Shown here one piece after another: positions 33,074 through 41,465 of a stretch of DNA of 64,000 nucleotides. Below the pieces are notes generated by a model that saw only the letters and a list, made by a program, of their open reading frames with translations, had not been told where the DNA came from and did no database searches. Position 1 is the stretch's first letter, and every line of letters starts with the position of its first letter. Source of the DNA: Burkholderia sp. SRS-W-2-2016 (GTDB lineage Bacteria > Pseudomonadota > Gammaproteobacteria > Burkholderiales > Burkholderiaceae). Position numbers and translations under genes: made by a program. The stretch spans positions 62,001-126,000 of the forward strand of contig NZ_MSDV01000075.1 in assembly GCF_001931485.1 (NCBI RefSeq), in the 5' to 3' direction.

Positions 33074-33594
33074 GACGCTCTCCACCCAACAAAAATCCAA
33101 CGGTTATTTTTGTGCCGGGCCGCCGCGTTGGCTCTCGTACGCTACTGCTGCGCGACCTGACCGTCTTTATCAAACTTGCCTCACTGCTGCCTCACTCGTT
33201 AGTGCCCGAGTCCCTGCCTGAAGCTCTCTCCAGCTTCAGTCCTGCCCTGATCCGACGCGTTTGCGGCGGCCGCGCGAACGCGACGCTCGCGGCGCCGGCG
33301 CGGTTCTGCAATCGTGTCTGAAGTAGCGCAAGCAGCCCGCCGGTACCTGAGCGGTACCGCTCCGCCACCGGCTCGGGGGCGGGCAGGCCGGCGGCGTCGA
33401 CAAAGCTGAGCTGTCGCGCGCCTCCGGGACCTGTGCGAATCACGGGATGCGTACTGCCTGGCGAGAGGATGTTGCCCGGCACCGTCTGCGCGGCGCTCGT
33501 TGCAGCGGATCGCCACGGCCGGACAGCGCGGCGGCGCGTCATGGGAAGCGCTATTTGCCCTTGTGCCACCACTCTTCGACGAGGAACAAACATT
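33074..33594. other. Region without a recognised gene, with a possible degraded minus-strand frame
   Basis: This stretch between the antitoxin gene and the operator cluster holds no recognised gene. A 133-codon minus-strand frame, 33192-33593, starts two bases from the TAACGTTA cluster. Its product is Arg- and Ala-rich and only a middle part (SFVDAAGLPAPEPVAERYRSGTGGLLALL) looks protein-like. It could be the decayed remnant of a gene once driven by the operator region or of a mobile element. The assignment is tentative. Confidence 0.35.
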
Positions 33595-33735
33595 TGACGT
33601 TACCCTTAACGTTAGCGGATGTTAATGGCGCATATTGCGCGCCGCCATGAGGGGTTTACCTAAGCTTTTGTGATACCGGTAACTGGCTTGGCTCTCCGCC
33701 TGACAGCGCTTTCATGATGCTCGCTACGAAGGAGG
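33595..33735 (+). promoter_or_regulatory. Orphan promoter region with three operator types and a Shine-Dalgarno but no gene
   Basis: TGACGTTA (33595-33602) and exact TAACGTTA (33607-33614) are spaced 12 bp centre to centre, as in the importer promoter, and are followed by GGATGTTA. GATACCGGTAAC (33672-33683) and TGACAGCGCTTTCA (33701-33714) each differ by one base from the other two operator types. A strong GAAGGAGG is at 33728-33735, but the only in-frame start just downstream meets a stop at once. This looks like the control region of a lost gene. Confidence 0.55.
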
Positions 33736-33824
33736 CGCTTAATTATTTGTAGACGGTAGCGGGTGGCGAAGGGCACTTGCGGCGGCCACCGATCAACGCG
33801 CCGCCAACGCGCGATCCAGCCGCC

Positions 33825-34115
33825 TCATTCTTCGCGGTCCGGCGTGCGCGCGCCCGCCGACGGCTCCGCGTCGAAATGCACGATCCACGTGTACAGCGGC
33901 CCGCGAGGCCTCGCCGGCCACGCGCGCGGCAGCGGCTCGGCTTCGCCGGCTCTGCGGCGAGGCTCCGCGCCGGCAGCCTCAGCGCGTTGCGCGTCGCCTT
34001 GGGTGCCACCTTGCGCGTCGGCCGGCGCAGCCTCGCTCGCGCCGGTTAGCGGCGCCGGCTCACCCTGCGCAGCCGCGCCCTCGTCCGTAAGTGGTTTCGT
34101 TTGTCGAGTCATCAT
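33825..34115 (-). CDS. Small hypothetical protein at end of beta-glycoside ABC operon
   Basis: This 96-residue reading frame starts 12 bp after the ATPase stop and runs in the same direction, so it is probably the last gene of that operon. The N-terminal half is Ala/Gly/Glu-rich and looks disordered. The C-terminal half (LYTWIVHFDAEPSAG) has codon use like the neighbours and looks genuine. No domain, signal peptide or helix is seen. Two adjacent ATGs (34115, 34112) could start it. Confidence 0.45.
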   Translation of the reverse strand: MMTRQTKPLTDEGAAAQGEPAPLTGASEAAPADAQGGTQGDAQRAEAAGAEPRRRAGEAEPLPRAWPARPRGPLYTWIVHFDAEPSAGARTPDREE

Positions 34116-34127
34116 CGCGCCGGCCCG

Positions 34128-35258
34128 TCAGGCGACCGCCCGCAAATCCTCGTCGACTGCCGGACGCTCGAACGCGACCGCCGCGCCGCTCGCATCGAAC
34201 AGCTTGACCTCCGCCGACGCGACCTCGATGCCGACCCGCGCACCGACCGCGTGCTGCGCATCCTTCCGGTCGAGCTTCAGTGCGATCGCGTGCGCCATCC
34301 CGTCGAGGCGCGCGTGCAGGATCGATACGTCGCCGAGATGCTCGACCAGCTCGACGCGCGCCGCGAGCCCGGTATCGAGCGAGCCGATACCCAGATGCTC
34401 GGCGCGCACGCCGAGCGTCAGATCGCCGTTCAGCGAATGCGCGGTCGCGCCCGGCAGAACGATGCGCTGATTCGCGCCGCCGAGCATCACGACGGTCTCG
34501 TTGTCGTCCTGCGATACCAGCGACGCGGCCAGCATATTCATCTGCGGCGAGCCGATAAAGCCGCCGACAAAACGGTTGGCCGGCCGCTCGTACAGATCGA
34601 GCGGCGCGCCGGTCTGTTCGATGCGGCCTTTGTTGAACACGACGATCTGTTCGCCGAGCGTCATCGCTTCGACCTGATCGTGCGTCACGTAGATCATCGT
34701 CGTGCCCAGCTCGCGATGCAGCTTCGCCAGTTCGATCCGCATCTGCACGCGCAGCGCCGCGTCGAGATTCGACAGCGGCTCGTCGAACAGAAACACGCGC
34801 GGCTTGCGCACGATCGCGCGACCGATCGCGACGCGCTGGCGCTGACCGCCCGACAACGCCTTCGGCTTGCGCTCCAGCAGATGGGTGATCTGCAGAATCT
34901 CGGCGGCGCGGCCGACCGCCTCGCGCACTTCGCGCTTCGACTTGCCGGCGAGCTTCAGCGAAAAGCCCATGTTGTCGGCGACCGTCATATGCGGATACAG
35001 CGCATAGCTCTGGAACACCATCGAGATGCCGCGATCGGCCGGCTGCAGATCGTTGACCCGCACGCCGTCGATCAGAATGTCGCCGCCCGTCACCGATTCG
35101 AGCCCGGCGATCATCCGCAGCATCGTCGATTTGCCGCAACCGGACGGGCCGACGAACACCGTGAACTGACCGTCCGGAATGTGCAGATCGATGCCCTGAA
35201 TTACCTGCGGCCCTTCGCCATACGTCTTCGTGACGTTGCGCAATGCGAGTTCGCCCAT
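34128..35258 (-). CDS. Sugar ABC importer ATPase (MalK/UgpC type), second system
   Basis: The 376-residue ATPase carries Walker A GPSGCGKST (37-45), QSYALYPHMTV, the signature LSGGQ, Walker B VFLFDE and VTHDQVEAM, and a C-terminal regulatory domain (GVRAEHLGI). It closely parallels the other sugar ATPase in the window, with the same length and motif spacing. It powers the permeases at 36756-38602. The start at 35258 is supported by AGGAGGA. It lies 100 bp after the GH1 gene. Confidence 0.9.
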   Translation of the reverse strand: MGELALRNVTKTYGEGPQVIQGIDLHIPDGQFTVFVGPSGCGKSTMLRMIAGLESVTGGDILIDGVRVNDLQPADRGISMVFQSYALYPHMTVADNMGFSLKLAGKSKREVREAVGRAAEILQITHLLERKPKALSGGQRQRVAIGRAIVRKPRVFLFDEPLSNLDAALRVQMRIELAKLHRELGTTMIYVTHDQVEAMTLGEQIVVFNKGRIEQTGAPLDLYERPANRFVGGFIGSPQMNMLAASLVSQDDNETVVMLGGANQRIVLPGATAHSLNGDLTLGVRAEHLGIGSLDTGLAARVELVEHLGDVSILHARLDGMAHAIALKLDRKDAQHAVGARVGIEVASAEVKLFDASGAAVAFERPAVDEDLRAVA

Positions 35259-35358
35259 TTGATACGTCCTCCTGAATCCTGTTCCTTGCAAAGACCTCGC
35301 GTGACGCTATCCCACTGCCCCACTACTTTTTGCGCGCCACGCGAGGTTCGGTGCGGCG

Positions 35359-36696
35359 TCAGCCCGCGGCCGCGACGCCGGTGTGTTCCGCGATCACGTC
35401 GCGATACCACAACGCGCTATCCTTCAGCGTGCGCTGCTGGGTCGCGTAGTCGACGTGAACCATGCCGAAGCGTTTGTCGTAACCCGACGCCCATTCGAAG
35501 TTGTCGAGCATGCTCCACGCGAAATAGCCGCGGATATCGACGCCTTTCTGCGCGGCATCCGACAACGCGGCCAGATGCAGGTCATAGAAGCGCACGCGGT
35601 CCGCATCATGCACACGGCCGTTTTCGAGCACGTCTTTTGCCGCGCAGCCGTTCTCGGTGATGTAGACCGGCGGCAGCTTGTAGTCCGCGTTCAGGTTCGT
35701 GAGCAGTTCGGTCAGCCCTTGCGGATAGACTTCCCAGTCCATATCGGTGAAGCCGAGCGCGCCCGGCGGACGCTTTTCGCCCGACGCGCTGGCGAAAATG
35801 CGCGTGTAGTAGTTGATGCCGAGGAAGTCCATCGGCGTGCCGATCACGTCGAAGTCGCCGTTCAGGATCACGTCCTGCGGACCGTTCACCCCATACCATT
35901 CCAGCGCTTCGGCCGGATATTCGCCCTTGAACAGCGGGTCCATGTACCAGCGCACGAACTTCGCGTATTCGAGCGACGCGGCCGCGACGTCTTCGGCGGA
36001 ATCGGTCGCGCCATGCGCGGGCGACTGGTTCAGCACGATGCCGAGCGACGCCTTCACGCCGTCGGCGCGCAGCGCCTGCACCGCGAGACCGTGCGACAGC
36101 AGCAGATGGTGCGCGACGTGCGCGGCTTTCTTCAGGTCGGCGTTGCCCGGTGCGAAATAGCCGGTCGCATTGCCGAGCCACGCGGTGCACCACGGCTCGT
36201 TATGCGTCGCGATCGATGCGACCCGGTCGCCCAGCACGCTGCCGATCTTGCGCGCGTAGTCCGCGAAACGATACGCGGTGTCGCGGTTTTCCCAGCCGTT
36301 CTGCGTGTGCTGCAACGACAGCGGCAGGTCCCAGTGATACAGCGTCGCGAACGGCTGGATGCCGCGCTTGAGCAGACCGTCGACCAGACGGTCGTAGAAG
36401 TCCAGGCCCTTGTCGTTGAATTCGCCGCGGCCGGTCGGCTGCACACGCGGCCACGCGATCGAAAAGCGGTACGCATCGAGGCCGAGGTCCGCCATCAGAT
36501 CCAGGTCCTGTTCGAGGCGGTGATAGTGATCGCAGGCGACGTCGCCGTTCTCGCCGTTGACGACCTTGCCCGGCACCTTGCAGAACGCGTCCCAGATCGA
36601 CGGGCCGCGGCCGTCCTCATGTGCTGCGCCTTCGATCTGATAGGAACTGGTGGCCACGCCCCAGACGAAGTCTTCGTTGAATCGATACGTCGGCAT
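35359..36696 (-). CDS. GH1 beta-glucosidase
   Basis: This 445-residue enzyme belongs to glycoside hydrolase family 1. Visible are the N-terminal FVWGVATSSYQIEGAAHEDGRGPSIWD, the acid/base Glu in THNEPW (E167) and the nucleophile Glu in YITENG (E348), plus FAWSMLDNFEWASGY near the end. Length is typical. With no signal peptide it is cytoplasmic and would hydrolyse cellobiose or related beta-glycosides delivered by the surrounding ABC system. GH1 members can also cleave beta-xylosides or galactosides, so the exact sugar is inferred. Confidence 0.9.
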   Translation of the reverse strand: MPTYRFNEDFVWGVATSSYQIEGAAHEDGRGPSIWDAFCKVPGKVVNGENGDVACDHYHRLEQDLDLMADLGLDAYRFSIAWPRVQPTGRGEFNDKGLDFYDRLVDGLLKRGIQPFATLYHWDLPLSLQHTQNGWENRDTAYRFADYARKIGSVLGDRVASIATHNEPWCTAWLGNATGYFAPGNADLKKAAHVAHHLLLSHGLAVQALRADGVKASLGIVLNQSPAHGATDSAEDVAAASLEYAKFVRWYMDPLFKGEYPAEALEWYGVNGPQDVILNGDFDVIGTPMDFLGINYYTRIFASASGEKRPPGALGFTDMDWEVYPQGLTELLTNLNADYKLPPVYITENGCAAKDVLENGRVHDADRVRFYDLHLAALSDAAQKGVDIRGYFAWSMLDNFEWASGYDKRFGMVHVDYATQQRTLKDSALWYRDVIAEHTGVAAAG

Positions 36697-36755
36697 AAAT
36701 ATTGGTGTCCTGGATGGTCATGCCCGCGAGGGCATCGAATGAAAGGAAGTCCAGC

Positions 36756-37586
36756 TCAGGCCTTGACCGCGCCGGTCGTCAGACCGTCGATCAAACGCCG
36801 CGAAGTAAAAGCGAACAGCACCAGCAGCGGCAGCACCGCGACCGCGGACCCCGCCATTACCGCGCCCCAATCGGAATTGGTCGGGCTTTGCAGGATGCGC
36901 AATGCGAGCGGCAGCGTGTACATCGACGGCGAACGCAGCACGACGAGCGCCGACAGGAAGTTGTTCCACGCCTGAATGAAGCTGATCAGCCCGAGCGTGC
37001 CCAGCGCCGGCCCGAGCAGCGGCATCACGATGCTCCAGTAGATGCGGAACTCGCCGCAGCCGTCGATACGCGCCGCCTCGATCAGATCCGCCGGAATCGC
37101 CGATGCCACGTACTGACGCATCAGGAACACACCGAGCGCGGCGGCCGCGCCGGGCACGTACAGCGCGCGCGGCTGATCGATCCAGCCGAGCAGGTTCATC
37201 GTCATGAAGGTCGGAATCATGCTGAGGAACGGCGGCACCAGCATCGCGGTCAGCGCGATCGCGAACAGCGTCTTCTTGAAGCGGAACTCGTACATCGCGA
37301 ACGCGTAGCCGGCCATCGACGTGACCAGCAGCGTCAGCACGGTCTGGATCGCCGCGGTATAGAAGCTCCAGCCGAGATTGCGCCAGAACGGGATATGCCG
37401 CATCAGCGAGGCCATGTTGTCGAAAAACGCGCTGCCGAACCACAGCGGCGGCGGCATCGAGAAGATTTCCGAACTCGTGTGCGTCGCGAACACGAACATG
37501 AAGTAAAACGGCGAGAACATCAGCAGCGCGCCCGCCAGCACGATGGCGTAGCCGATATAACGGCCTTTCTGGTTCGGTGATTTCAT
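36756..37586 (-). CDS. Sugar ABC importer permease (MalG type), second system
   Basis: The 276-residue membrane protein has six predicted helices and the EAA loop LIEAARIDGCGEFRIYWSIVMPLLGP. Its opening (YIGYAIVLAGALLMFSPFYFMFVFATHTSSEIFS) is typical of MalG-like CUT1 permeases. ATG at 37586 overlaps the partner permease stop by four bases and has GAGGAGAA upstream. It forms the translocation path with the next subunit for a beta-glycoside ligand. Confidence 0.9.
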   Translation of the reverse strand: MKSPNQKGRYIGYAIVLAGALLMFSPFYFMFVFATHTSSEIFSMPPPLWFGSAFFDNMASLMRHIPFWRNLGWSFYTAAIQTVLTLLVTSMAGYAFAMYEFRFKKTLFAIALTAMLVPPFLSMIPTFMTMNLLGWIDQPRALYVPGAAAALGVFLMRQYVASAIPADLIEAARIDGCGEFRIYWSIVMPLLGPALGTLGLISFIQAWNNFLSALVVLRSPSMYTLPLALRILQSPTNSDWGAVMAGSAVAVLPLLVLFAFTSRRLIDGLTTGAVKA

Positions 37587-38602
37587 CGCTGGTTCTCCTC
37601 GTTCATGCCGCTGCGGTGGAAAAGGCGCGTGTTCAGCCACATCAGCGCGGCGATCGAGATGAACAGCAGCCAGGCGATCGAACTCGCGGTACCGAAGTCG
37701 CCATCGTGGAATGCGGTGCGATACATATAAACAGCGGTCGTCAGACCCGATTGACTCGTGCCCATCCCTTCGTTCGGCAGCAGAATGAACGGCTCTTCGA
37801 ACAGTTGCAGACCGCCGATGATCGACAGCGTGACCGCGAAGAAAATCATCGGCTTGATCAGCGGGATCGTGATGCGGGTGAACTGTTGCCAGCCGTTCGC
37901 GCCGTCGATGCGCGCGGCTTCATACAGGTCCTTCGGAATGGTTTGCAGTGCGGACAGATACAGCACCGTGTTCCAGCCGACATAGCGCCAGAAGATCACG
38001 ACCGACACCGCCGGCTTCACGTTCTTCGGGTTATAGAGCCATTCGATCGGATGCGCGGGCACGATCCAGTGCAGGCCGGGCAGCTTGCCGAGTTCGGTGA
38101 TCGCGAGGTTGATCATCCCGAAGTCGGTCGAATACAGCGACGAGAAGATCAGCGCGATCGCGACGCTCGACGTGATGAACGGCAGGAAGTACAGCCCGAC
38201 CACGAAATTGCGCCAGCGGCGGAACGCGGTCTGCAGAAAGAACGCGAGCGGCAGCGCAACCAGGTGTTGCGGCAGGCCGGACATGATCGCCATCGACGCG
38301 GTGTTGTACAGCGACTTCCAGTACCACGGGTCCGTCAGCGTGAACGTGAAGTTCGACAGGCCCACCCACTTCATGCTCGCGAGTCCCGCGGTCGCGTCCC
38401 AGCTCTGGAACGACAGGTATAGCGAGAACAGCAGCGGAAAGGCAATGAATAGCGCGAACAGCGCAAAAAACGGCGCGAGAAACAGGTACGGCGCGACCTT
38501 CACCGGATCGAAGCGCGACTTGCGGCGCGGCGCCGCGAGCGGCGGCAGCGCGGTCGAGCCGTCGCGGGCAATCTGTTCGGTCGTGGGCAGCGGAGTGTTC
38601 AT
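37583..38602 (-). CDS. Sugar ABC importer permease (MalF type), second system
   Basis: The 339-residue permease has an extended N-terminus, then six helices beginning at VAPYLFLAPFFALFALFIAFPLLFSLYLSFQSWD, and the EAA loop LYEAARIDGANGWQQFTRITIPLIKP. ATG at 38602 is used; the open frame extends further upstream but those residues look non-coding. It is coupled to the MalG-type gene. A stem-loop at 38623-38650 separates it from the binding-protein gene. Confidence 0.88.
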   Translation of the reverse strand: MNTPLPTTEQIARDGSTALPPLAAPRRKSRFDPVKVAPYLFLAPFFALFALFIAFPLLFSLYLSFQSWDATAGLASMKWVGLSNFTFTLTDPWYWKSLYNTASMAIMSGLPQHLVALPLAFFLQTAFRRWRNFVVGLYFLPFITSSVAIALIFSSLYSTDFGMINLAITELGKLPGLHWIVPAHPIEWLYNPKNVKPAVSVVIFWRYVGWNTVLYLSALQTIPKDLYEAARIDGANGWQQFTRITIPLIKPMIFFAVTLSIIGGLQLFEEPFILLPNEGMGTSQSGLTTAVYMYRTAFHDGDFGTASSIAWLLFISIAALMWLNTRLFHRSGMNEENQR

Positions 38603-38622
38603 CAGTAGTTCCGTCCAGTCGG

Positions 38623-38650
38623 GCGTGGCCGGTGTGGGGACCGGCCACGC
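38623..38650 (-). terminator. Intra-operon stem-loop between binding-protein and permease genes, second system
   Basis: GCGTGGCCGG at 38623-38632 pairs perfectly with CCGGCCACGC at 38641-38650 around an 8-base loop. The position, between the binding-protein stop and the first permease start, mirrors the stem-loop of the other ABC operon. It probably raises the binding-protein to permease ratio. Confidence 0.58.
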
Positions 38651-38729
38651 TGTTTGCAGCACGCGGTTCGAGCGGCGCGCGCTATCACGCGCACGTTCGC
38701 CTGAGCCGCTTTGAGGCTCACTACGTCGC

Positions 38730-39977
38730 TTAGCGGCGGACCCGATGCGCGATCTGGTCCTGCGCTTCCTGCAGCGCGGTATGCACGTCGGCGCCGTCGT
38801 CGACCACCTTGTCGAGCGCCGAATGGACCGCCTCTTCGGCGACCTGGTCGTACTTGCTGCGCTGGATCGCCGGAATGTGCGACGCCGCGTCACGCCAGAT
38901 CAAACGCGCCTTCTCGTTGCCGAGGAACGCGACCGGCTCGGCGAAGAACGAATCGTTCTGCGCGGCGAGCAGCGCCGGGAATGCGTCGATCGAACGGAAC
39001 GATGCGAGCTGGGTGTCCTGGCGCGTGGTCAGGAACTTGATGAATTCCCACGACATCGGCTTTTGCGTCGCCTTCGCCGGAATCGCGTAGAAGGTGCCGC
39101 CGAACGATGCGTATGCGTTATTCGGCAGATTGGTCGCGCGCCACAGGCCCTTGGTGTCCGGCGCGATCCACGACGACAGGTGGCCGCCGAGCCATGCGCC
39201 CATCATCTGCGTCGACACGGTGCCGCGCTTGAAGCTCTCGGCCCATTCGTTCGACCACGGCGTGATCTTCGCGTCGAGGCCGAGGTCGCGCGCTTTCTTC
39301 GCGAGTTCGAACGCCTTCACGAAACGCGGCGACGTGACGACCGGATTGCCGGCCTTGTCGAAGTAGACGCCGTCGCCTTCTTTCAGATCCGCGCGAATGT
39401 AGATGTCCTCGATGTCGCGCGAGGACGCCATCAGGTACGCGCCGGTCGCCTTCTTGATCTTCTGGCCGGCCGCCAGATACGAGTCCCACGACTTCGTCAG
39501 ATCGGCTTCGGTGACGCCGGCCTTGTCGAGGATGTCCTTGCGGTAGAACAGCGTGCCCGGACCGATGTCGGCCGGCATGCCGACGATCGCGCCGTCCTGG
39601 GTGGTCGCCTGCGCGAACGTGTAATTGATGAACTGGCTCTTGTACTGGCCCGCGCTGTACGGCGCCTTCGACAGATCCTGCAGGCCGCCGCCCGCCGCGA
39701 AACGGCCGATAAAGCCGACCTCGACCGCCATCACGTCGGGCAGATTCGAGCTGGTCGCGAGCGCGGTGGTCATCGCGTTATGGTGATCGGCGATCGCCAG
39801 CGACGACACCTTGATATCGACGTCCGGATGCAGCTTCTTCCATGCGGGCAGCGCATCCTTGATTTCCTGATCCAGCTTCGGGAAAACCGCGACCGTCAGC
39901 GTGGTATTGGCGTGCGCGCCGGCTGCGGCGAGGCTGAGCAGAACTGCGGCAGCGGGGCCCGAAAAGCGGAATTTCAT
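38730..39977 (-). CDS. Sugar-binding protein of ABC importer, probable beta-glycoside receptor
   Basis: This 415-residue periplasmic protein has a signal peptide (MKFRFSGPAAAVLLSLAAAGAHAN) and a family 1 solute-binding fold with LPDVMAVEVGFIGRFAAGGGLQDLS, MPADIGPGTLFYRKDILDKAGV and WAESFKRGTVSTQMMGAWLGGHLSSW. It is the first gene of the operon that also encodes GH1, so cellobiose or cello-oligosaccharides are likely ligands. Its promoter contains TGAAAGCGCTTTCA about 136 bp upstream of the ATG. Confidence 0.87.
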   Translation of the reverse strand: MKFRFSGPAAAVLLSLAAAGAHANTTLTVAVFPKLDQEIKDALPAWKKLHPDVDIKVSSLAIADHHNAMTTALATSSNLPDVMAVEVGFIGRFAAGGGLQDLSKAPYSAGQYKSQFINYTFAQATTQDGAIVGMPADIGPGTLFYRKDILDKAGVTEADLTKSWDSYLAAGQKIKKATGAYLMASSRDIEDIYIRADLKEGDGVYFDKAGNPVVTSPRFVKAFELAKKARDLGLDAKITPWSNEWAESFKRGTVSTQMMGAWLGGHLSSWIAPDTKGLWRATNLPNNAYASFGGTFYAIPAKATQKPMSWEFIKFLTTRQDTQLASFRSIDAFPALLAAQNDSFFAEPVAFLGNEKARLIWRDAASHIPAIQRSKYDQVAEEAVHSALDKVVDDGADVHTALQEAQDQIAHRVRR

Positions 39978-40112
39978 TACTCGTCTCCTGTTGAATCGTT
40001 TGTGAATGGCATTCGATTACTGCTCTACTACGACTAACGTGCTTCCCCTGTTGTCTTTGCTGCTGTTGTGTCCGATGTATCTGTTGTGTCCGTTATGCGC
40101 GGCGCGTGGTTT

Positions 40113-40126
40113 TGAAAGCGCTTTCA
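40113..40126. promoter_or_regulatory. LacI-type operator TGAAAGCGCTTTCA in binding-protein promoter
   Basis: A perfect 14-bp palindrome, TGAAAGCGCTTTCA, lies between the binding-protein gene and the end of the upstream LacI gene. The same 14-mer precedes that LacI gene (41289-41302), and its 12-bp core is in the xylanase promoter. Shared sites upstream of regulator and operon strongly suggest the LacI protein at 40166-41266 binds here. A direct repeat CTGTTGTGTCCG occurs nearby at 40063 and 40081. Confidence 0.8.
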
Positions 40127-40165
40127 CGTAATGCGAAAAAAAATGCGCACTGGAAGGCCGGCGGG

Positions 40166-41266
40166 CTACCCACGCGCGTCTCCCCGGCTCACCGGCGGCG
40201 CGATGCGCCGGGTGGTTTCCCGCGTGACCAGCGTGAGCGGAATCGGGCTGAGTTCGATCGACTGCTTGCGGATCATCCGCACGATTCCCTGCGCGGCGAG
40301 CCGGCCGATTTCGTAGGTCGGCTGACGCACGGTGGTTAGCGGCGGGGTCATGTACGACGAAGTCGGCAGATCGTCGAAGCCGACCAGCGATACATCGTCG
40401 GGCACCCGCACGCCGCGCCGGAACATCGCGAGGCGCGCGCCGTACGCGGTCTGATCGTTCGCGCAGAACACCGCGCTGAACGACGGATGACGCGCCATCA
40501 GCCGCTCCATCGCGGCGACGCCGCCGGTTTCGAGGTAGTCGCCCTGCTCGACGAGTTCGGGGTCGAAGCCGATGCCCGCCTCGATGAGCGCGCTGCGATA
40601 GCCGTCGAGGCGCTCGATCGCATCCTCGTGATTCGACGGCCCGGCGATAAAGGCGATCTCGCGATGCCCCTGTTCGATCAGATGGCGGGTCGCGTCGCGC
40701 GCGCCCTGCAGGTTGTCGATCGGCAGACCCGCGAGCGCCACGCTGTTCTGCACCGAGCGGCCGAGCACCAGCATCGGCGCCCAGCGCGCGTAGTCGGTGA
40801 GCGTCGCTTCGTCGAGCTGCGCGTGCAGCAGGATGATCCCGTCGACCCGGCGCGCGATCAGTTGTTCGAGGCGCGCCTTTTCGTCGTCGAGATTCCAGCG
40901 GCTACTCACGAAGATCGGCGTGAAACCCGGTTCGTATAACGCTTCCTCGATACCGCGCAGCCACTCCGCGTAAAACGGGCTCGACACCGCCTGGGTCAGT
41001 ACGCCGATCGTTTCGGTGCGGCCGCTCGCGAGCCCGCGCGCGAGGATGTTCGGCCGGTAGTTAAAGCGAGCGATCGCTTCTTCGACCGCCTGTTGTTTGG
41101 CCGGCACCACGCGCGCGGAGCCGTTCAGAATGCGCGACACGGTGCTCGGCGATACGCCGGCCGCGCGCGCGATTTCCTCGAGCGTCACGTTCGGCGCCAG
41201 CGGTACCTCGGGTAGCTGGGGTAGCTGGGGTGCGCCGGATCGATCGTCGGAGCCGTGGTCGGTCAT
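40166..41266 (-). CDS. LacI-family regulator of the beta-glycoside operon
   Basis: The 366-residue protein has a LacI head (TLEEIARAAGVSPSTVSRILNGSARV, about 29-54, with hinge PNILARGLASGRTE) preceded by an unusual 28-residue N-terminal extension containing the repeat QLPQLPEVPL. The sensor domain includes TIGVLTQAVSSPFYAEWLRGIEEAL and AVFCANDQTAYGARLAMFRRGVRVPDDVSLVGFDDLPTS. It lies immediately upstream of the binding-protein gene on the same strand. A TGAAAGCGCTTTCA site just upstream of its start indicates autoregulation. Confidence 0.88.
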   Translation of the reverse strand: MTDHGSDDRSGAPQLPQLPEVPLAPNVTLEEIARAAGVSPSTVSRILNGSARVVPAKQQAVEEAIARFNYRPNILARGLASGRTETIGVLTQAVSSPFYAEWLRGIEEALYEPGFTPIFVSSRWNLDDEKARLEQLIARRVDGIILLHAQLDEATLTDYARWAPMLVLGRSVQNSVALAGLPIDNLQGARDATRHLIEQGHREIAFIAGPSNHEDAIERLDGYRSALIEAGIGFDPELVEQGDYLETGGVAAMERLMARHPSFSAVFCANDQTAYGARLAMFRRGVRVPDDVSLVGFDDLPTSSYMTPPLTTVRQPTYEIGRLAAQGIVRMIRKQSIELSPIPLTLVTRETTRRIAPPVSRGDARG

Positions 41267-41288
41267 GAGTTATGCCAGGTTACTGTTC

Positions 41289-41302
41289 TGAAAGCGCTTT
41301 CA
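41289..41302. promoter_or_regulatory. LacI-type operator TGAAAGCGCTTTCA upstream of its regulator gene
   Basis: A perfect 14-bp palindrome lies 22 bp upstream of the LacI start codon at 41266, identical to the site at 40113-40126. Its position over the expected promoter suggests self-repression. Confidence 0.8.
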
Positions 41303-41465
41303 AATACGAAAAAGCGAGGTACGTCCGGTCAGGAATTCTGTAAAGAGAAAAAGCAGCCGATGCGACGAGGGTGGAGGAAGCGTCGCACCGGCCTCTCTAT
41401 GAAAGAGATAGAAGCAGTACTTCAAGCAAAGAGATCACTACGATTGCCGGTCAGGCAGGTACTAC

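Noticed and set aside
40063..40092. CTGTTGTGTCCG direct repeat as an operator
   Set aside because: Two copies 18 bp apart were seen but they occur nowhere else noted in the window and lie beside a much better palindrome.
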